Shown: piece by piece, positions 18,016-27,754 of the stretch
Layout of the letters: each line of letters starts with the position of its first letter
Position numbering within the stretch: position 1 is the stretch's first letter
Position numbers and translations under genes: made by a program
Notes under the pieces: generated by a model
Database searches by the model: none
Seen by the model: only the letters and a program-made list of their open reading frames with translations
Told to the model about the DNA's origin: nothing
Assembly: GCA_030388825.1 (NCBI GenBank)
Contig: CP128835.1
Location: forward strand, 3,218,001-3,282,000
Direction: 5' to 3'
DNA length: 64,000 nucleotides
Source: Rossellomorea sp. AcN35-11
GTDB lineage: Bacteria; Bacillota; Bacilli; Bacillales; Bacillaceae_B

Positions 18016-19095
18016 TTACTTTATGAATCGAAGTAATATGGCAGACACGACGATTTGCACCATGAAAAGCACAACCGTTACCGGAAAATATAGTTCGAAT
18101 AAATAATTATAAAACGAGTGGGTATCGACCGGGAAAAGTACCATCACAAATAAGAGAATGTACAGGGGAATCAGCACTTTTATTGGAATGCGATATTGGT
18201 CTTTCTTTTTATAGAAAAAACCGGCTAAAAAGAACATAAATAAACTGATTCTTATCAGCGCTCCGCACAACCATTGATAAAGGGCGAAAAAATCCAGGTG
18301 AGTGATGAATTCTCCGATTGCCAGGATCCTCCACTGTTCGTAAGCAGGATACCTCATGTAAGCGGCCTCTACATGACCGAATTCCATAATCGATGCCGTC
18401 AATGGACCAAACATCAGACCCATGAAAATGAGACCCAGCACGATTAAATGATGAAATTTTATTTTGTCTTCCGTATAAGGCTGCAACAGCACAATCAGAT
18501 AGAGTTCAAGTAACCCGCATAATACATAAATCATCCCCTTCGTAACAGGAACATATCCGTCGCTGAAAATTGGGAAAAGTAAACTGGGCTCTTTCATATT
18601 CGTATTGGTAAAAGCAATGAAGAAACCAAAGATCATCACCAGTGGCAATAGGATTCCACTCGCTATCGCCATATGTTTAACACCCGCCCATGTGATCAGA
18701 AAGCAGATAATGAAGATGGATCCTATCACAATAAAGGAAGGCACATCTGCAAGGAAATATGCGCTTAGCCATAGTATTAAGTCATCAAAGGTGATATATG
18801 CACTGGTTAACAAAAATAAACAAAGGGGAAGAGAAAATAGAAACACGATCCACTTCGGCCATTTTTGATTCAGTAAATAAAAGAATCCCTCTTTAGGAGA
18901 ATTTTTTACGATGTAATAGACTAAAAAAGTCATGATGAGCAGGATGGGATAGGAAGCAAGGATGCTGATCCAACTATCTCTTCCCGCTGCTCTCAGAATG
19001 CTCGGGATAAGCATGACATGATTCAACAACCCGGTTGAAAGGATCAATAATAATAGGAGTTGTCTAGGAAGTAAGATGTGACGAATGTTCTTCAT
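18016..19095 (-). CDS. Spore germination protein GerB (GerAB/YndE transporter family)
   Basis: 359-residue polytopic protein with about ten membrane helices, an amino-acid-permease-like subunit thought to bind the germinant. Typical start (LLPRQLLLLLILSTGLLNHVMLIPS) and helix patterns such as LFSLPLCLFLLTSAYITFDD. It is first in the operon, so the order is B-A-C rather than the usual A-B-C. The germinant cannot be predicted from sequence. Confidence 0.85.
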   Translation of the reverse strand: MKNIRHILLPRQLLLLLILSTGLLNHVMLIPSILRAAGRDSWISILASYPILLIMTFLVYYIVKNSPKEGFFYLLNQKWPKWIVFLFSLPLCLFLLTSAYITFDDLILWLSAYFLADVPSFIVIGSIFIICFLITWAGVKHMAIASGILLPLVMIFGFFIAFTNTNMKEPSLLFPIFSDGYVPVTKGMIYVLCGLLELYLIVLLQPYTEDKIKFHHLIVLGLIFMGLMFGPLTASIMEFGHVEAAYMRYPAYEQWRILAIGEFITHLDFFALYQWLCGALIRISLFMFFLAGFFYKKKDQYRIPIKVLIPLYILLFVMVLFPVDTHSFYNYLFELYFPVTVVLFMVQIVVSAILLRFIK

Positions 19096-19209
19096 TTGAT
19101 TGATCTCCAGACATAGATAAAAGTATATTTCTATTTATGTCCTCCTCCTTGTCTTTGGAAACCCACTAGGAAGAATTTATTTAATCCTGCTTTGTTATAA
19201 GAACTAGAA

Positions 19210-19236
19210 AAGGCCCAGGAACTTGTCCTGGACCCT
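19210..19236 (-). terminator. Terminator after sbcC
   Basis: Minus-strand stem GGTCCAGGA / TCCTGGGCC followed by TTTTCT, ten bases after the sbcC stop. Confidence 0.75.
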
Positions 19237-19246
19237 TTCTGCCTAT

Positions 19247-22200
19247 TCATACTAAATACTGAAATTCCGTCCTACTGCCATTTTGCGAGGATATGACTTC
19301 AAGACGTGCATCGATTCTTTCCTTGAGCTCTGGAACATGAGAAATCAAGCCTACTAACCGTCCGCTGCTTTGGATATCCATGAGTGCCTCAATTGCATGG
19401 TCCAGGGATTCAGGATCCAACGTTCCGAACCCCTCATCTATGAACATCGTTTCCAGTGATACCCCGCCTGCATATTGCTGTACCACATCAGCAAGTCCTA
19501 ATGCCAATGCTAATGATGCTTTAAAACTTTCCCCTCCGGATAACGTTTTAACATGTCTTTCCTGACCTGTGTACTGATCAAAGACAAGCAGCTCTAAACC
19601 ACTTTGCACGTTCCCTTTGCTCCGGTCTGTTTTACGAATCAATTGATATCGACCTGATGTCATTTTGATTAATCTTTCATTTGCCACCTTCAGTATGTCT
19701 TCAAGGAATGATGCAAGGACGTATCTTTCAAAGGTGATTCGATTTGCATTCTGTCCCCTTGCCACCTCAGCAAGATGTCCTACCATTTGATACTTGGACT
19801 CCATATGTTTTATTCCATCATTGATGGTGGTGACTCTTGAAAGAATCCGCTTATTCTCATTTGTATTTGTCTTGATCTTATTAAGTTCATCATTCACAAG
19901 ACTCATTTCTTCCGTTACATGGGAAATGCTTCTTTCAATGCTTATAATATCCGGCTTGTCTTTATCTTTCAGAAGCTTATCGATGTCTTCCAAACGATCC
20001 GAAACCGACCGCCATTCTTCACCATATCTCTTCACTTTATCCTGTAGTGTAAGAATATCTGCTTCAGACTTCTTAGCATCTTGAAATGATTGATAATGAG
20101 AAAAGCCTTGTTCTGTTAGAAGGGCCAAAAATGCTTCACGTTCTGTTTTCATTTCTGCATTTGCTTTTTCAATTTGGTTTTCCTTATCCATAACCTGAGA
20201 CTCTTTTACGCTGAAAGAGTTCTCTAGTTCATAGTATCGCTTCTGTGTCAGTTCAAATGCCGCTTTCAATTCTTCTCTCTTTTGCTTTTGCTCATTTAAA
20301 GCTTTATTAAATTGAACTTTTGACCTTAACTCAAATGGAATAGCTTCCTTCACTTTTTCAAGAGTTGTTGCTTTCGTCAGAAACAACGTGTTCAGCTCCT
20401 GAAGCACTTCGTGATTAGAATGCTTAGCTTCTTCAAGCTCTTCCAACTTTTCCTTTCCTTTTCTTACTTCTTCTTTCATCACTCTTGATTGTTCAACGAT
20501 TTGTTTCTTTTTCGTTATCGTACGTTCCAATGCTTCAATCTCTGATGTCAGTTCGGTAATAGAATCCAGCTGCATCGGCCTCTTTAAAGTTCACTTTCTT
20601 CTTTTTTATCTTTTGAACGATCACTTCTATTTGATCCTGAATGCCTCTTATTTTCATTTCTTCCTGAACGATCAAAAGACTTATTCTTTTTTCTTCTTGG
20701 TTCAGCTCTTCAAGCCTTTCTTTAGCTGCCTTCAAATCTTCCTGAGAAGGTAAAGCATCGACTTCATCTGCAGGATAGGGGTGATGCAGAGAGCCGCAGA
20801 CAGGGCATGGCTCTGAATCTGTAAGTCCTTTCGCCAGATATGCAGCCTGAGCTGAATGCCATTTTCCTTCTATATGTGCCATGGTTAGAGCAGCATCATC
20901 CAATTGCTTTTTAAGATGACTATGCTGTACCTTTAAACTCTGCTCCTCTTTTTGGATTTTTTGAAGCTTGCTATTCATTTTCTCAATGTCATTCAGTTGC
21001 TCTAGCAATGATAGGTTTTCCTGAAGGGAAGTCTCCAACTGAAACCATTCTGTCTGGCTATTTTCCCATTCTTCCAGTCTTTTTTCCCGTGCATTTATAC
21101 CTTTCTGTAAGAATGTGATTTGCTCTGTCTGTTTATTAACGACCTCTTGCTGTTTCTCGTATCTCGCTTTTAATTCTTCGGTTTCTTTCGTCATTCCTTC
21201 CAAGGAATCAATGTCTTTTTCCAATTCTTCAAGTTGAGCAACTTTTCTCGACACAGCTTCCCTCAGGTTTTCGTTGTCTGATTCTTGCTTTAATGCTTTT
21301 TGGGCTATCACGAGCTTATGGGAAATTGCTTTCTTTTCCTCCGAAAGTTGTGTGTATTGCTTTTTTAGTTCGTTCAAGTTTTTACTCAGTCTATGACAAT
21401 ACTCATCCTTTGGGACTAAATGGGAGGCGCGCTGTGCCAATAGAATCTCCTGTTCAATTCTTTCAATTTCAGGCTTTGTTTCTATAAGGGATTGTTTCCG
21501 GGCATTGAGCTTTTCTTGAAGGGCATATTGTTCCACTAATCCCCTTGCCTCCTGGAGCTCCTTATGAAGAGCATCCCTTTTCTCCTGCACCCCTTCATAT
21601 TTCAGCTGCATTTCCTTTACTCTATTCTCCATGCTTTCGATATGAATAGGGAGAATTTGAAGGATATGGTGTTCATTTAACGGAGTTTCCGATAATAATG
21701 TTTCAAGCTGTTCATTTTCTTCAAAATGAACCCTAAGTAATTCCCGTGTCCGTTCATCTATAGAAGTTTCAACTGTCTTTCTCAAATCGTCAGCCTCGGA
21801 TTTCAGTTTCTCCTGGATCGTCTTATATAGCTCTGTATGGAATAGGCGCTGCAGGATGAGCTCTTTATCTTTACTATCTGACGTTAAGAGTTTCCGAAAC
21901 TCTCCTTGAGGGATCATCAGAATCTGTCTGAATTGATTGGCATCGAGTTGTATCAACCCTCTGATCTTCTCGTCAACATCCCGGACATTTGCCGCGAGCA
22001 GCTGTTCCTTGCCCTCATCATCGTAAACATATAGTTCAGAACGGGCATTGATGGTCGTGAAACCTTCTCCCCTTGCTTTCTTCTTGTCCTGTTGAGGAGA
22101 ACGCCAAATACGATAGGACCTTCCTCTTAAACTGAAGATAAGCTCTACTTCCGTTAAATCTTCATTACTGGCAAATTGGCTTCTCAATTCAGAGGGACTG

Positions 22201-22382
22201 CGATCTTCACCACTTGCTTTTCCATAAATTGCGTAGGATAATCCATCAAAGATGGTCGTCTTCCCGGATCCTGTCTTCCCCGATATCACGAACATTGTCC
22301 TGTTACCAAGGGAACGGAAATCGATGACCTCTCTTCGTGCATAGGGACCAAATGCCTGCATCATTAATTGAAGGGGCTTCAT
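19247..22382 (-). CDS. sbcC: Nuclease SbcCD subunit C (frameshifted)
   Basis: SMC-like ATPase of the SbcCD nuclease that cuts hairpins and blocked DNA ends, ~1044 residues after repair. Walker A is GKTGSGKTTIFDGLSYAIYGK (residues 35-55). A central CPVCG zinc hook lies between two long coiled coils. The C-terminal signature LSGGESFKASLALALGLADV and Walker B MFIDEGFGTLDPE follow. The frame slips once near 20575-20605 in the second coiled coil, by one inserted base. The ATG at 22382 overlaps the sbcD stop (ATGA). Confidence 0.9.
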
Positions 22383-23524
22383 GCTTGTTCTACCTCCTTC
22401 CTGGCTTGCTCTATAACATTCAGAAGAGTTTCTTCCTTTCCTTCATTCCAGTCACCCGTAGTCATATCCGTGTAAAATTCTTTAAATAATTCCAGTTCAG
22501 ACCGTTTTTTATTCTCTAGTACTTTAAAAGAATTTTTCTTTTTCGCATCAGTGACATCGAGCTTCCTCTCTAAATGAAGGACGTTAGGATAAACTTGCCG
22601 CAATTGATTGATGGGATCGATCAACGTCCCTTCATCTTGTAATGTGATCTTTAAATAATCATCCACTTTCTGTGATCGATAGAATCCGGGATCCAGAAGT
22701 TCCTCCATTCGTCCCTGCAATTCTCTCATATCTTGCTTGGGCTGAAGTACTCTTTCCCGCAAATGGAATGAACCGTCTCCTTCTATTTCGACAATCGTGA
22801 CAGACTTCCGCTGTCTTGCTTCCGAGAATGAATATTTTAATAGAGATCCTGAGTACCTTATCGTTTCATGCTTAATGGCATCAGGACTATGCAGATGACC
22901 AAGGGCCGTGTAATGAAAGGAACGGAACACCTCTGCACCGACACAACCAGACCCCCCTACGGATAGCGTTCGCTCTGAATCCGTCGTTTTACCTCCTGTC
23001 ACAAATGCATGGCCTACAAATACATGAGGTCCTTCTTGATTCATATTCTCTTCGATTCTCTTGACAATGGCTTCCATGGCAGTGTGATGGGAATGAATCG
23101 ATTCGTCTTCGAGAATTTGTCTCACACTTCCCGGTTCAGCATAAGGGACGCAGTGAAATTGCACTCCTTTAATGGTAATTGGAGTAAAATCATTGGTCAG
23201 TTTCCCTTTTAAGTGTAATTGACTATGCTTGTACCATGATGTACCAAAAGATAATCGTTCTGCACTATCGTGGTTTCCTGTGACGGCTACGATGGGCGTC
23301 TTCAATTCCACATTGATTCTATATAAGACATCGTCCAATAACTCTACCGCTTCAGTGGGAGGAACAGACCGATCATAAAGATCTCCTGCTATAATGACAG
23401 CATCAGGCTCTTCTTCCTTCACCACTTCAATAAATTGTTCCAATATGTATTTTTGTTCTTCGGTCATGTATATACCATGAACCAATTTACCTAAATGCCA
23501 ATCAGCGGTATGTATGAATTTCAT
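22379..23524 (-). CDS. sbcD: Nuclease SbcCD subunit D
   Basis: 381-residue Mre11-type metallophosphoesterase, the nuclease partner of SbcC. Metal-binding motifs are in order: TADWHLG (residue 6), GDLYDR (~50), GNHD (~87), VGHAF (~165) and ALGHLHSP (~205). I chose the ATG at 23524; the frame continues 27 codons further upstream without homology. It overlaps sbcC by 4 bases. Confidence 0.95.
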   Translation of the reverse strand: MKFIHTADWHLGKLVHGIYMTEEQKYILEQFIEVVKEEEPDAVIIAGDLYDRSVPPTEAVELLDDVLYRINVELKTPIVAVTGNHDSAERLSFGTSWYKHSQLHLKGKLTNDFTPITIKGVQFHCVPYAEPGSVRQILEDESIHSHHTAMEAIVKRIEENMNQEGPHVFVGHAFVTGGKTTDSERTLSVGGSGCVGAEVFRSFHYTALGHLHSPDAIKHETIRYSGSLLKYSFSEARQRKSVTIVEIEGDGSFHLRERVLQPKQDMRELQGRMEELLDPGFYRSQKVDDYLKITLQDEGTLIDPINQLRQVYPNVLHLERKLDVTDAKKKNSFKVLENKKRSELELFKEFYTDMTTGDWNEGKEETLLNVIEQARKEVEQA

Positions 23525-23650
23525 GCTCCATTTCTCCTTTCCGTTCAAAAAGTATCTCCTTAAATTATACCAAACTAATCTCTCATAGGTGAAAGGAAAT
23601 GCCATTTAAAAGAACATCTGTTCCACCCGGATCCTTATTCCGTTAACTAT

Positions 23651-23682
23651 AAAGGAGATCCTTTGATTATGGGATCTCCTTT
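23651..23682 (-). terminator. Hairpin after the YvrJ-type gene
   Basis: Stem AAAGGAGATCC / GGATCTCCTTT just after the stop at 23687. The T run is short, so terminator strength is uncertain. Confidence 0.55.
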
Positions 23683-23686
23683 ACGA

Positions 23687-23824
23687 TTATTCTTTTAAGT
23701 GCTGTGGCAGTGTTTGTATCGAAGTAATCACGGCATCGAGTTTCGTCTCAATACGATAAAGAAGATACATCGTGACTACAATCGGGAATCCCACTTCAGA
23801 CACGAAAGAAATAATGGCTTCCAT
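23687..23824 (-). CDS. YvrJ family microprotein
   Basis: 45 residues: MEAIISFVSEVGFPIVVTMY, then LLYRIETKLDAVITSIQ. One membrane helix followed by an amphipathic helix is the YvrJ pattern. GGAGGAAGG lies directly before the ATG at 23824, so the ribosome site is strong but close. It stands alone between sbcD and a lipoprotein gene, with hairpins on both sides. Members of this family have no proven function. Confidence 0.75.
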   Translation of the reverse strand: MEAIISFVSEVGFPIVVTMYLLYRIETKLDAVITSIQTLPQHLKE

Positions 23825-23884
23825 CCTTCCTCCCTCCTCTCACTTTGTATAGTAGATTCACAGGAAAAAGGATACGTACCGATT

Positions 23885-23920
23885 AAAAAACGGATCCAAT
23901 CGGCATTGGATCCGTTTTTT
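23885..23920. terminator. Bidirectional terminator between the YvrJ and lipoprotein genes
   Basis: AAAAAACGGATCCAAT / ATTGGATCCGTTTTTT, a long perfect stem with A and T runs on both ends. On the minus strand it directly follows the repaired lipoprotein stop at 23925. Confidence 0.85.
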
Positions 23921-23924
23921 CATA

Positions 23925-24453
23925 TTATCCGTTAATGTCACTGATTAAGCTTGAACTCACTAGTCCGGCTTCCTCAAGAATTTCTTTGATCTGATTTTCT
24001 GCTTCGGTCAATTTTTCATTGGCAAGCGGTTAAATCTGCTTCGCCTTCTTTAGATAGAGCTTCAGCTTTCATATTATAGGATTCTGCCAAAGTGGACTTG
24101 AATGATTCTACGTCTTCCTTTTGTTCTCCAAGACCTTCAGGAATTTCCATTCCCTCTACAACTTTAGCTGATTCCGTGGCAGATGCAGAGGCAGCTTCTT
24201 TCATTTCAGCAAGTTCTTCCCCTGCTGGAGGCTCTTCTCCTGCCATCGCTTCTTCGAATCCATTAAGATCAATATCTACACCATTTACAGTTGTTGTTAA
24301 ATTTAAATAAAAATCCATTAACTCTCCAGCAACATTCGTAGTTTCTTCAGATGCTTTTGATGTGTCTTCTTTTTTAGCCTCATCAGAACCTGTATCTGAA
24401 CACCCAGCTAATGCTAACGTTAAACCCAGACCTAAAACCCATACTTTTTTCAT
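23925..24453 (-). CDS. Acidic cell-surface lipoprotein, function unknown (frameshifted)
   Basis: ~175 residues after repair. Signal peptide with lipobox ALAGC (Cys 18), then an acidic low-complexity linker (DTGSDEAKKEDTSKASEE), then a helical domain. The frame hits a stop after LTACQ near 24021-24036. Removing one base there gives LTAANEKLTEAENQIKEILEEAGL and a stop at 23925 next to the terminator. So the true C-terminus is probably the longer one. I do not recognise a specific family. Confidence 0.65.
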
Positions 24454-24677
24454 ACTTGTTTCCCCTCTCTGTATCGATCAATATGTTCAAGTATAAAAGG
24501 TAAGCAACACATATAAGAAATCGCTTCCTCTTTATGATAAGCCGGCAAAAAGTATCTTATCACGGCCAGAATAGACTGGTAAAGAAGATTTTTCTAATTT
24601 CTTGAAAGTTTAAATCTTGTAAAAATTACAAATATACAGCCTATTAGGCTAGAGAAAATCAAAACGTTTGCCACAGA

Positions 24678-24709
24678 GAATGAAAACATTTGTACAAATG
24701 TTTTCATTC
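24678..24709. repeat. 32-bp perfect palindrome overlapping the selC promoter
   Basis: GAATGAAAACATTTG, then TA, then CAAATGTTTTCATTC: two 15-base arms with no mismatch. It covers the -35 hexamer of the promoter proposed for tRNA-Sec. It lacks a T run and so is not a usual terminator; a dimeric repressor or activator site is the likeliest reading. Confidence 0.85.
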
Positions 24710-24719
24710 GTGTTATAAA
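24690..24719 (+). promoter_or_regulatory. Putative sigma-A promoter of selC
   Basis: TTGTAC (24690-24695), an 18-base spacer and TATAAA (24714-24719). The expected start point is about ten bases before the tRNA. The -35 lies at the centre of the palindrome at 24678-24709. Confidence 0.6.
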
Positions 24720-24737
24720 TGATATATATCCTCATTT

Positions 24738-24834
24738 GGGGCTGATTGTTGAGCTGGTGCTTGCCTAGGTCTTCAAAACCTCTTGGGAGGCGCGTGCCGT
24801 CTCCGCTGGGTTCGATTCCCAGGCAGTCCCGCCA
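24738..24834 (+). tRNA. selC: tRNA-Sec (anticodon UCA)
   Basis: 97-base gene. Anticodon loop CUUCAAA with UCA sits on the stem AGGU/ACCU. It has a long variable arm (GGAGGCG / CGUCUCC), a T arm CUGGG-UUCGAUU-CCCAG, discriminator G and encoded CCA. The acceptor GGGGCUGA pairs with GCAGUCCC over seven positions, the eighth being an A-G mismatch; bacterial tRNA-Sec normally has eight pairs. The UCA anticodon plus long extra arm identify it as the selenocysteine tRNA used with SelB. It is isolated from selB and has its own promoter and terminator. Confidence 0.92.
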
Positions 24835-24867
24835 CTTAAGATAAGAATAGAATCTTCTACATATTAT

Positions 24868-24908
24868 GAGCCCCCATGAATGATCTCATGGGGGCTCTTT
24901 ATTTTCAA
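24868..24908 (+). terminator. Terminator after selC
   Basis: GAGCCCCCATGA / TCATGGGGGCTC stem followed by TTTATTTTC on the plus strand. It ends at the stop of the converging kinase gene. Confidence 0.85.
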
Positions 24909-26231
24909 TGAGTCTGCATATTCTCTCTTCTTTTTCTCTCAGAAGCCTGAACCCCATCGAGAGTGATGTGGAAGGTGGTTCCTTCCCCCTGTTCGCTTTG
25001 CACACCAATATCTGCACCATGATCACGAAGGATCCTAAGGCATATCGTCAGGCCTAAACCTGTTCCTTTTGTTTTCGTGGTGAAAAAGGGCTCTCCCAGT
25101 TTATCCAGCGTTTCCTTCTTCATCCCTACCCCCTCATCTTTAAAGGTTAATTGAACTTTATTCTTAGAAATCATGCATGCCATCACTGTAATCGTGCCTC
25201 CGTGAGGCATCGCTTCTATCGCGTTTTTAATCAAATTAATAAACACTTGTTTCAACTGATTTTCATCGCCTCGAATATACAGTTCCCTTTCATGAAAATC
25301 GGTTAAAATTTCTATATTATATAAGATGGCATTCGTATTCAATAATCTCGCAACATGATCAAGGGTTTCAATAATATTAATCTTTTTGTATGTAACAGAT
25401 TGAGGTTTGGCCAGAATCAATAACTCACTTAGCACAAGTTCAATCCTCTTGATTTCAGAGAAAACAATCCCCAAGTATTCTTTCGTCTTCTCATCTGCAT
25501 CATCTCGTAATAACTGTAGAAATCCATTTATCGAGGTTAAAGGATTACGGACTTCATGTGCGATACCGGCTGCTAATTGACCGGCAACTGATAGTTTTTG
25601 AGATTCGATGGCTAATGTCTCATTCATTTCAATCAATTCTTCTTCATTATGTATTCTTTCGGTAATATCTGAAATGGTCCCTACTGTTCCAAGGAGGTGA
25701 CCGTCTTCGGTATAACTCAACTTTACATTTACTTCTCCCCAGCGAAATTGTCCATCCCTTTTCTGATAGGAAAAGTCCATCTTCATTTTATCCTTTTTCA
25801 AACTGATACTATGTCTGACCAGTCTGAGGATTTCATGACGTTCATGAAGGGGAAATAAAATGAAGGGCATTTTTATGTAGACTTTCTTTAACCGTGTAAC
25901 CCGTATAGTCTTCCCAAGGTTGATTCAAAAATTGGAACTCTCCTTTTGAGTTGGTATGAAAGACAACTTCATCGATACTTTGAAGTACATGCTGCATTTC
26001 TTCATTCAGGAGCTTCACTCTTTCTTCACTTTTACGTAATGCAGCTAGCGCTTTATGGCTGATGTCATAATGTTTCCCCATATAATAGCTGATGAAGAGG
26101 ATCAACAGAGTGAAAAAAATGTCCACATTCAAATCCACTGGATATTGTAGAACAAAGTAATAAACAAAATCCCACGTCAATACTAATAAAAGCCCGATGA
26201 TTACCGATACTATTCTGCCCCTATATTTCAT
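24905..26231 (-). CDS. PAS-domain sensor histidine kinase (frameshifted)
   Basis: ~441 residues after repair. Two N-terminal membrane helices (residues ~8-50) are followed by a PAS domain (~75-195). Then come the kinase boxes: H box AGIAHEVRNPLTSINGFLQLL, N box NLIKNAIEAMPHGG, and ATP-lid motifs DEGVGMKKE and TKGTGLGLTI. This is the layout of Bacillus sporulation kinases such as KinB/KinE. The frame slips by one extra base near 25850-25866 inside the PAS domain. No response regulator is adjacent, which fits an orphan phosphorelay kinase (inference). Confidence 0.83.
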
Positions 26232-26435
26232 TCAATGACCCCCCCGTCGGTCCTAAATCGAGTATCGAATCGAAATAGATAGAATTTTCGCGATTTTTGT
26301 TAATTATTAGTATATCATTTCTTATTAAGAACAGTATAGACTTCTTTTGTAAAAACAGCGATATTCTTGTCACAAGCATTCAGCTTGTCTATAATGAATA
26401 CGATACACTCGCTTTTTGGAGATTGAGGTGAAAGC

Positions 26436-26862
26436 ATGCTTGAAGGTTGGTTCTTATATTTCATACTATTTTGGGTTGTGTTCCTAGTAGCTTCATTTGC
26501 TATTGGTGGATTCTTTATGTTTAGGAAATTTTTAAAGAGATTTCCGAAAGAAGATGGTAAATCCGACTTGGATTGGGAAGAACACTATGTTAATGAAACC
26601 ATCCACCTATGGGGGGGATGAGGAAAAGAAAATGCTCAATGAATTGGTTACACCCGTCCCCGAATTATTCAGGGATGTAGCCAAGCAGAAGATTGCCGGT
26701 AAAATCGGAGAGTTGGCGTTAAATGAGAATGCGACAGCCATTAACAAGGAATTGGTCATCAGGGGATACATCCTGGCAACACCTAAACGGGACCATAAGT
26801 TCCTCCGAAAAAAATTAAACGAAATGCAAATAGATGTAACACCTTACGAAGGTTTGTTCTAG
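26436..26862 (+). CDS. yneK: YneK, DUF2621 family protein (frameshifted)
   Basis: One N-terminal membrane helix (LYFILFWVVFLVASFAIGGFF) and a basic soluble part (VPELFRDVAKQKIAGKIGELAL, then GYILATPKRDHKFL). The frame breaks in a run of seven G (26611-26617); six give HLWGDEEKKMLNELV and a protein of 141 residues, the length I recall for B. subtilis YneK. It lies near ccdC as in B. subtilis. Function unknown. Confidence 0.8.
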
Positions 26863-26881
26863 GTATTGAAAGGGGAATGGA

Positions 26882-26980
26882 ATGGGATCGATACTTATAA
26901 TTCCGATTGTACTTTATTTAATATTTATGTTGGGTGCTGCATTTCTGTTCTTTAAATGGAAAAGAAGCAAAAAAAGGTAA
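26882..26980 (+). CDS. 32-residue single-TM microprotein
   Basis: MGSILIIPIVLYLIFMLGAA, followed by FLFFKWKRSKKR: one hydrophobic helix with a strongly basic tail. AAAGGGG precedes the ATG by seven bases, and it starts 19 bases after yneK on the same strand. A terminator follows at once. It looks like a genuine translated microprotein; family not recognised. Confidence 0.6.
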   Translation: MGSILIIPIVLYLIFMLGAAFLFFKWKRSKKR

Positions 26981-27003
26981 ACGATCATCGTTTACCTTTT
27001 TTT
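26976..27003. terminator. Bidirectional terminator between yneK unit and M50-like gene
   Basis: GGTAAACGAT-CATCGTTTACC stem with a T run on the plus strand and an A run before it, so it can serve both converging units. Confidence 0.8.
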
Positions 27004-27009
27004 CTATGA

Positions 27010-27489
27010 TTAGTCGATGGGATCTTCTGCCTTTCCATATCTGATGACGTCAAGGACTGCTTGTCCGTCACTCGGTTTCCCTTGTCCGTTGCGAAATGGA
27101 AATAAGGAAAAGAAGATAAAGTACACGGAAAAATAGGCAAACTGATAGAAAAAGAGGTGAACAGGAATGATTCCTTCATAGATCAGGAAATTAATGACCA
27201 GGATTGCCAGCAGATTAAATATACTTCCAGAAAGATAAATAAGGACATGGACCCACACCTTGTTATATTTCAATTCAGTATATTGACACCATCCTTCCAT
27301 AAAGTACATTCTCTTCACTTCCAGGGGACCGATATTGAATAGACGCTTACCAGTCCCAATACAGAATTTGATCTTTGCTCCGAATAGACGGGCCGTGAGA
27401 ACATGACCAGCCTCATGGACAATGGTTACCATGGGCAAGGTCAGGAAAAATGCCAGAAAAAACGTCCAAATATCTGCTAACGTAAACAA
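27010..27489 (-). CDS. M50-like (site-2 protease family) membrane protein
   Basis: 159 residues with four hydrophobic segments. The zinc motif HEAGH (VHEAGHVLTARLFGAK, ~residue 25) and a distal Asp in GQGKPSDGQAVLDVI (~140) are the two metal-binding parts of the M50 fold. It lacks a PDZ or CBS domain. It could be an intramembrane protease or a non-catalytic relative; the substrate is unknown. It stands alone between yneK and ccdC. Confidence 0.72.
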   Translation of the reverse strand: MFTLADIWTFFLAFFLTLPMVTIVHEAGHVLTARLFGAKIKFCIGTGKRLFNIGPLEVKRMYFMEGWCQYTELKYNKVWVHVLIYLSGSIFNLLAILVINFLIYEGIIPVHLFFYQFAYFSVYFIFFSLFPFRNGQGKPSDGQAVLDVIRYGKAEDPID

Positions 27490-27704
27490 CTTTCATCCCA
27501 CCTGTAGCTCTTGTTATTCTTTCCATCTTTTCTTTGCCCCAAATGATACTTCTCTAAGCATATTGATACCTTCTGTAAAGAAAGCGTAATCTGAGATGAA
27601 AAAATTTCTATTCATTGACACCTTCATCATACTGTTTCCGTAAAATTTGTTGCTTTTATTGGCAGAGTGATTTTTATTTCATGCATATAAAGCAGAAACC
27701 TACG

Positions 27705-27740
27705 ATAAAAAAATAGCAGGGTGATAAGCATCACCCTGCT
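27705..27740 (-). terminator. Terminator after ccdC
   Basis: AGCAGGGTGAT / ATCACCCTGCT stem followed by ATTTTTTTATC on the minus strand. Confidence 0.85.
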
Positions 27741-27754
27741 ATTTCCACAATGAA

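Noticed and set aside
24678..24709. Palindrome as a transcription terminator
   Set aside because: No T run follows on either strand, and a promoter -10 lies directly downstream.
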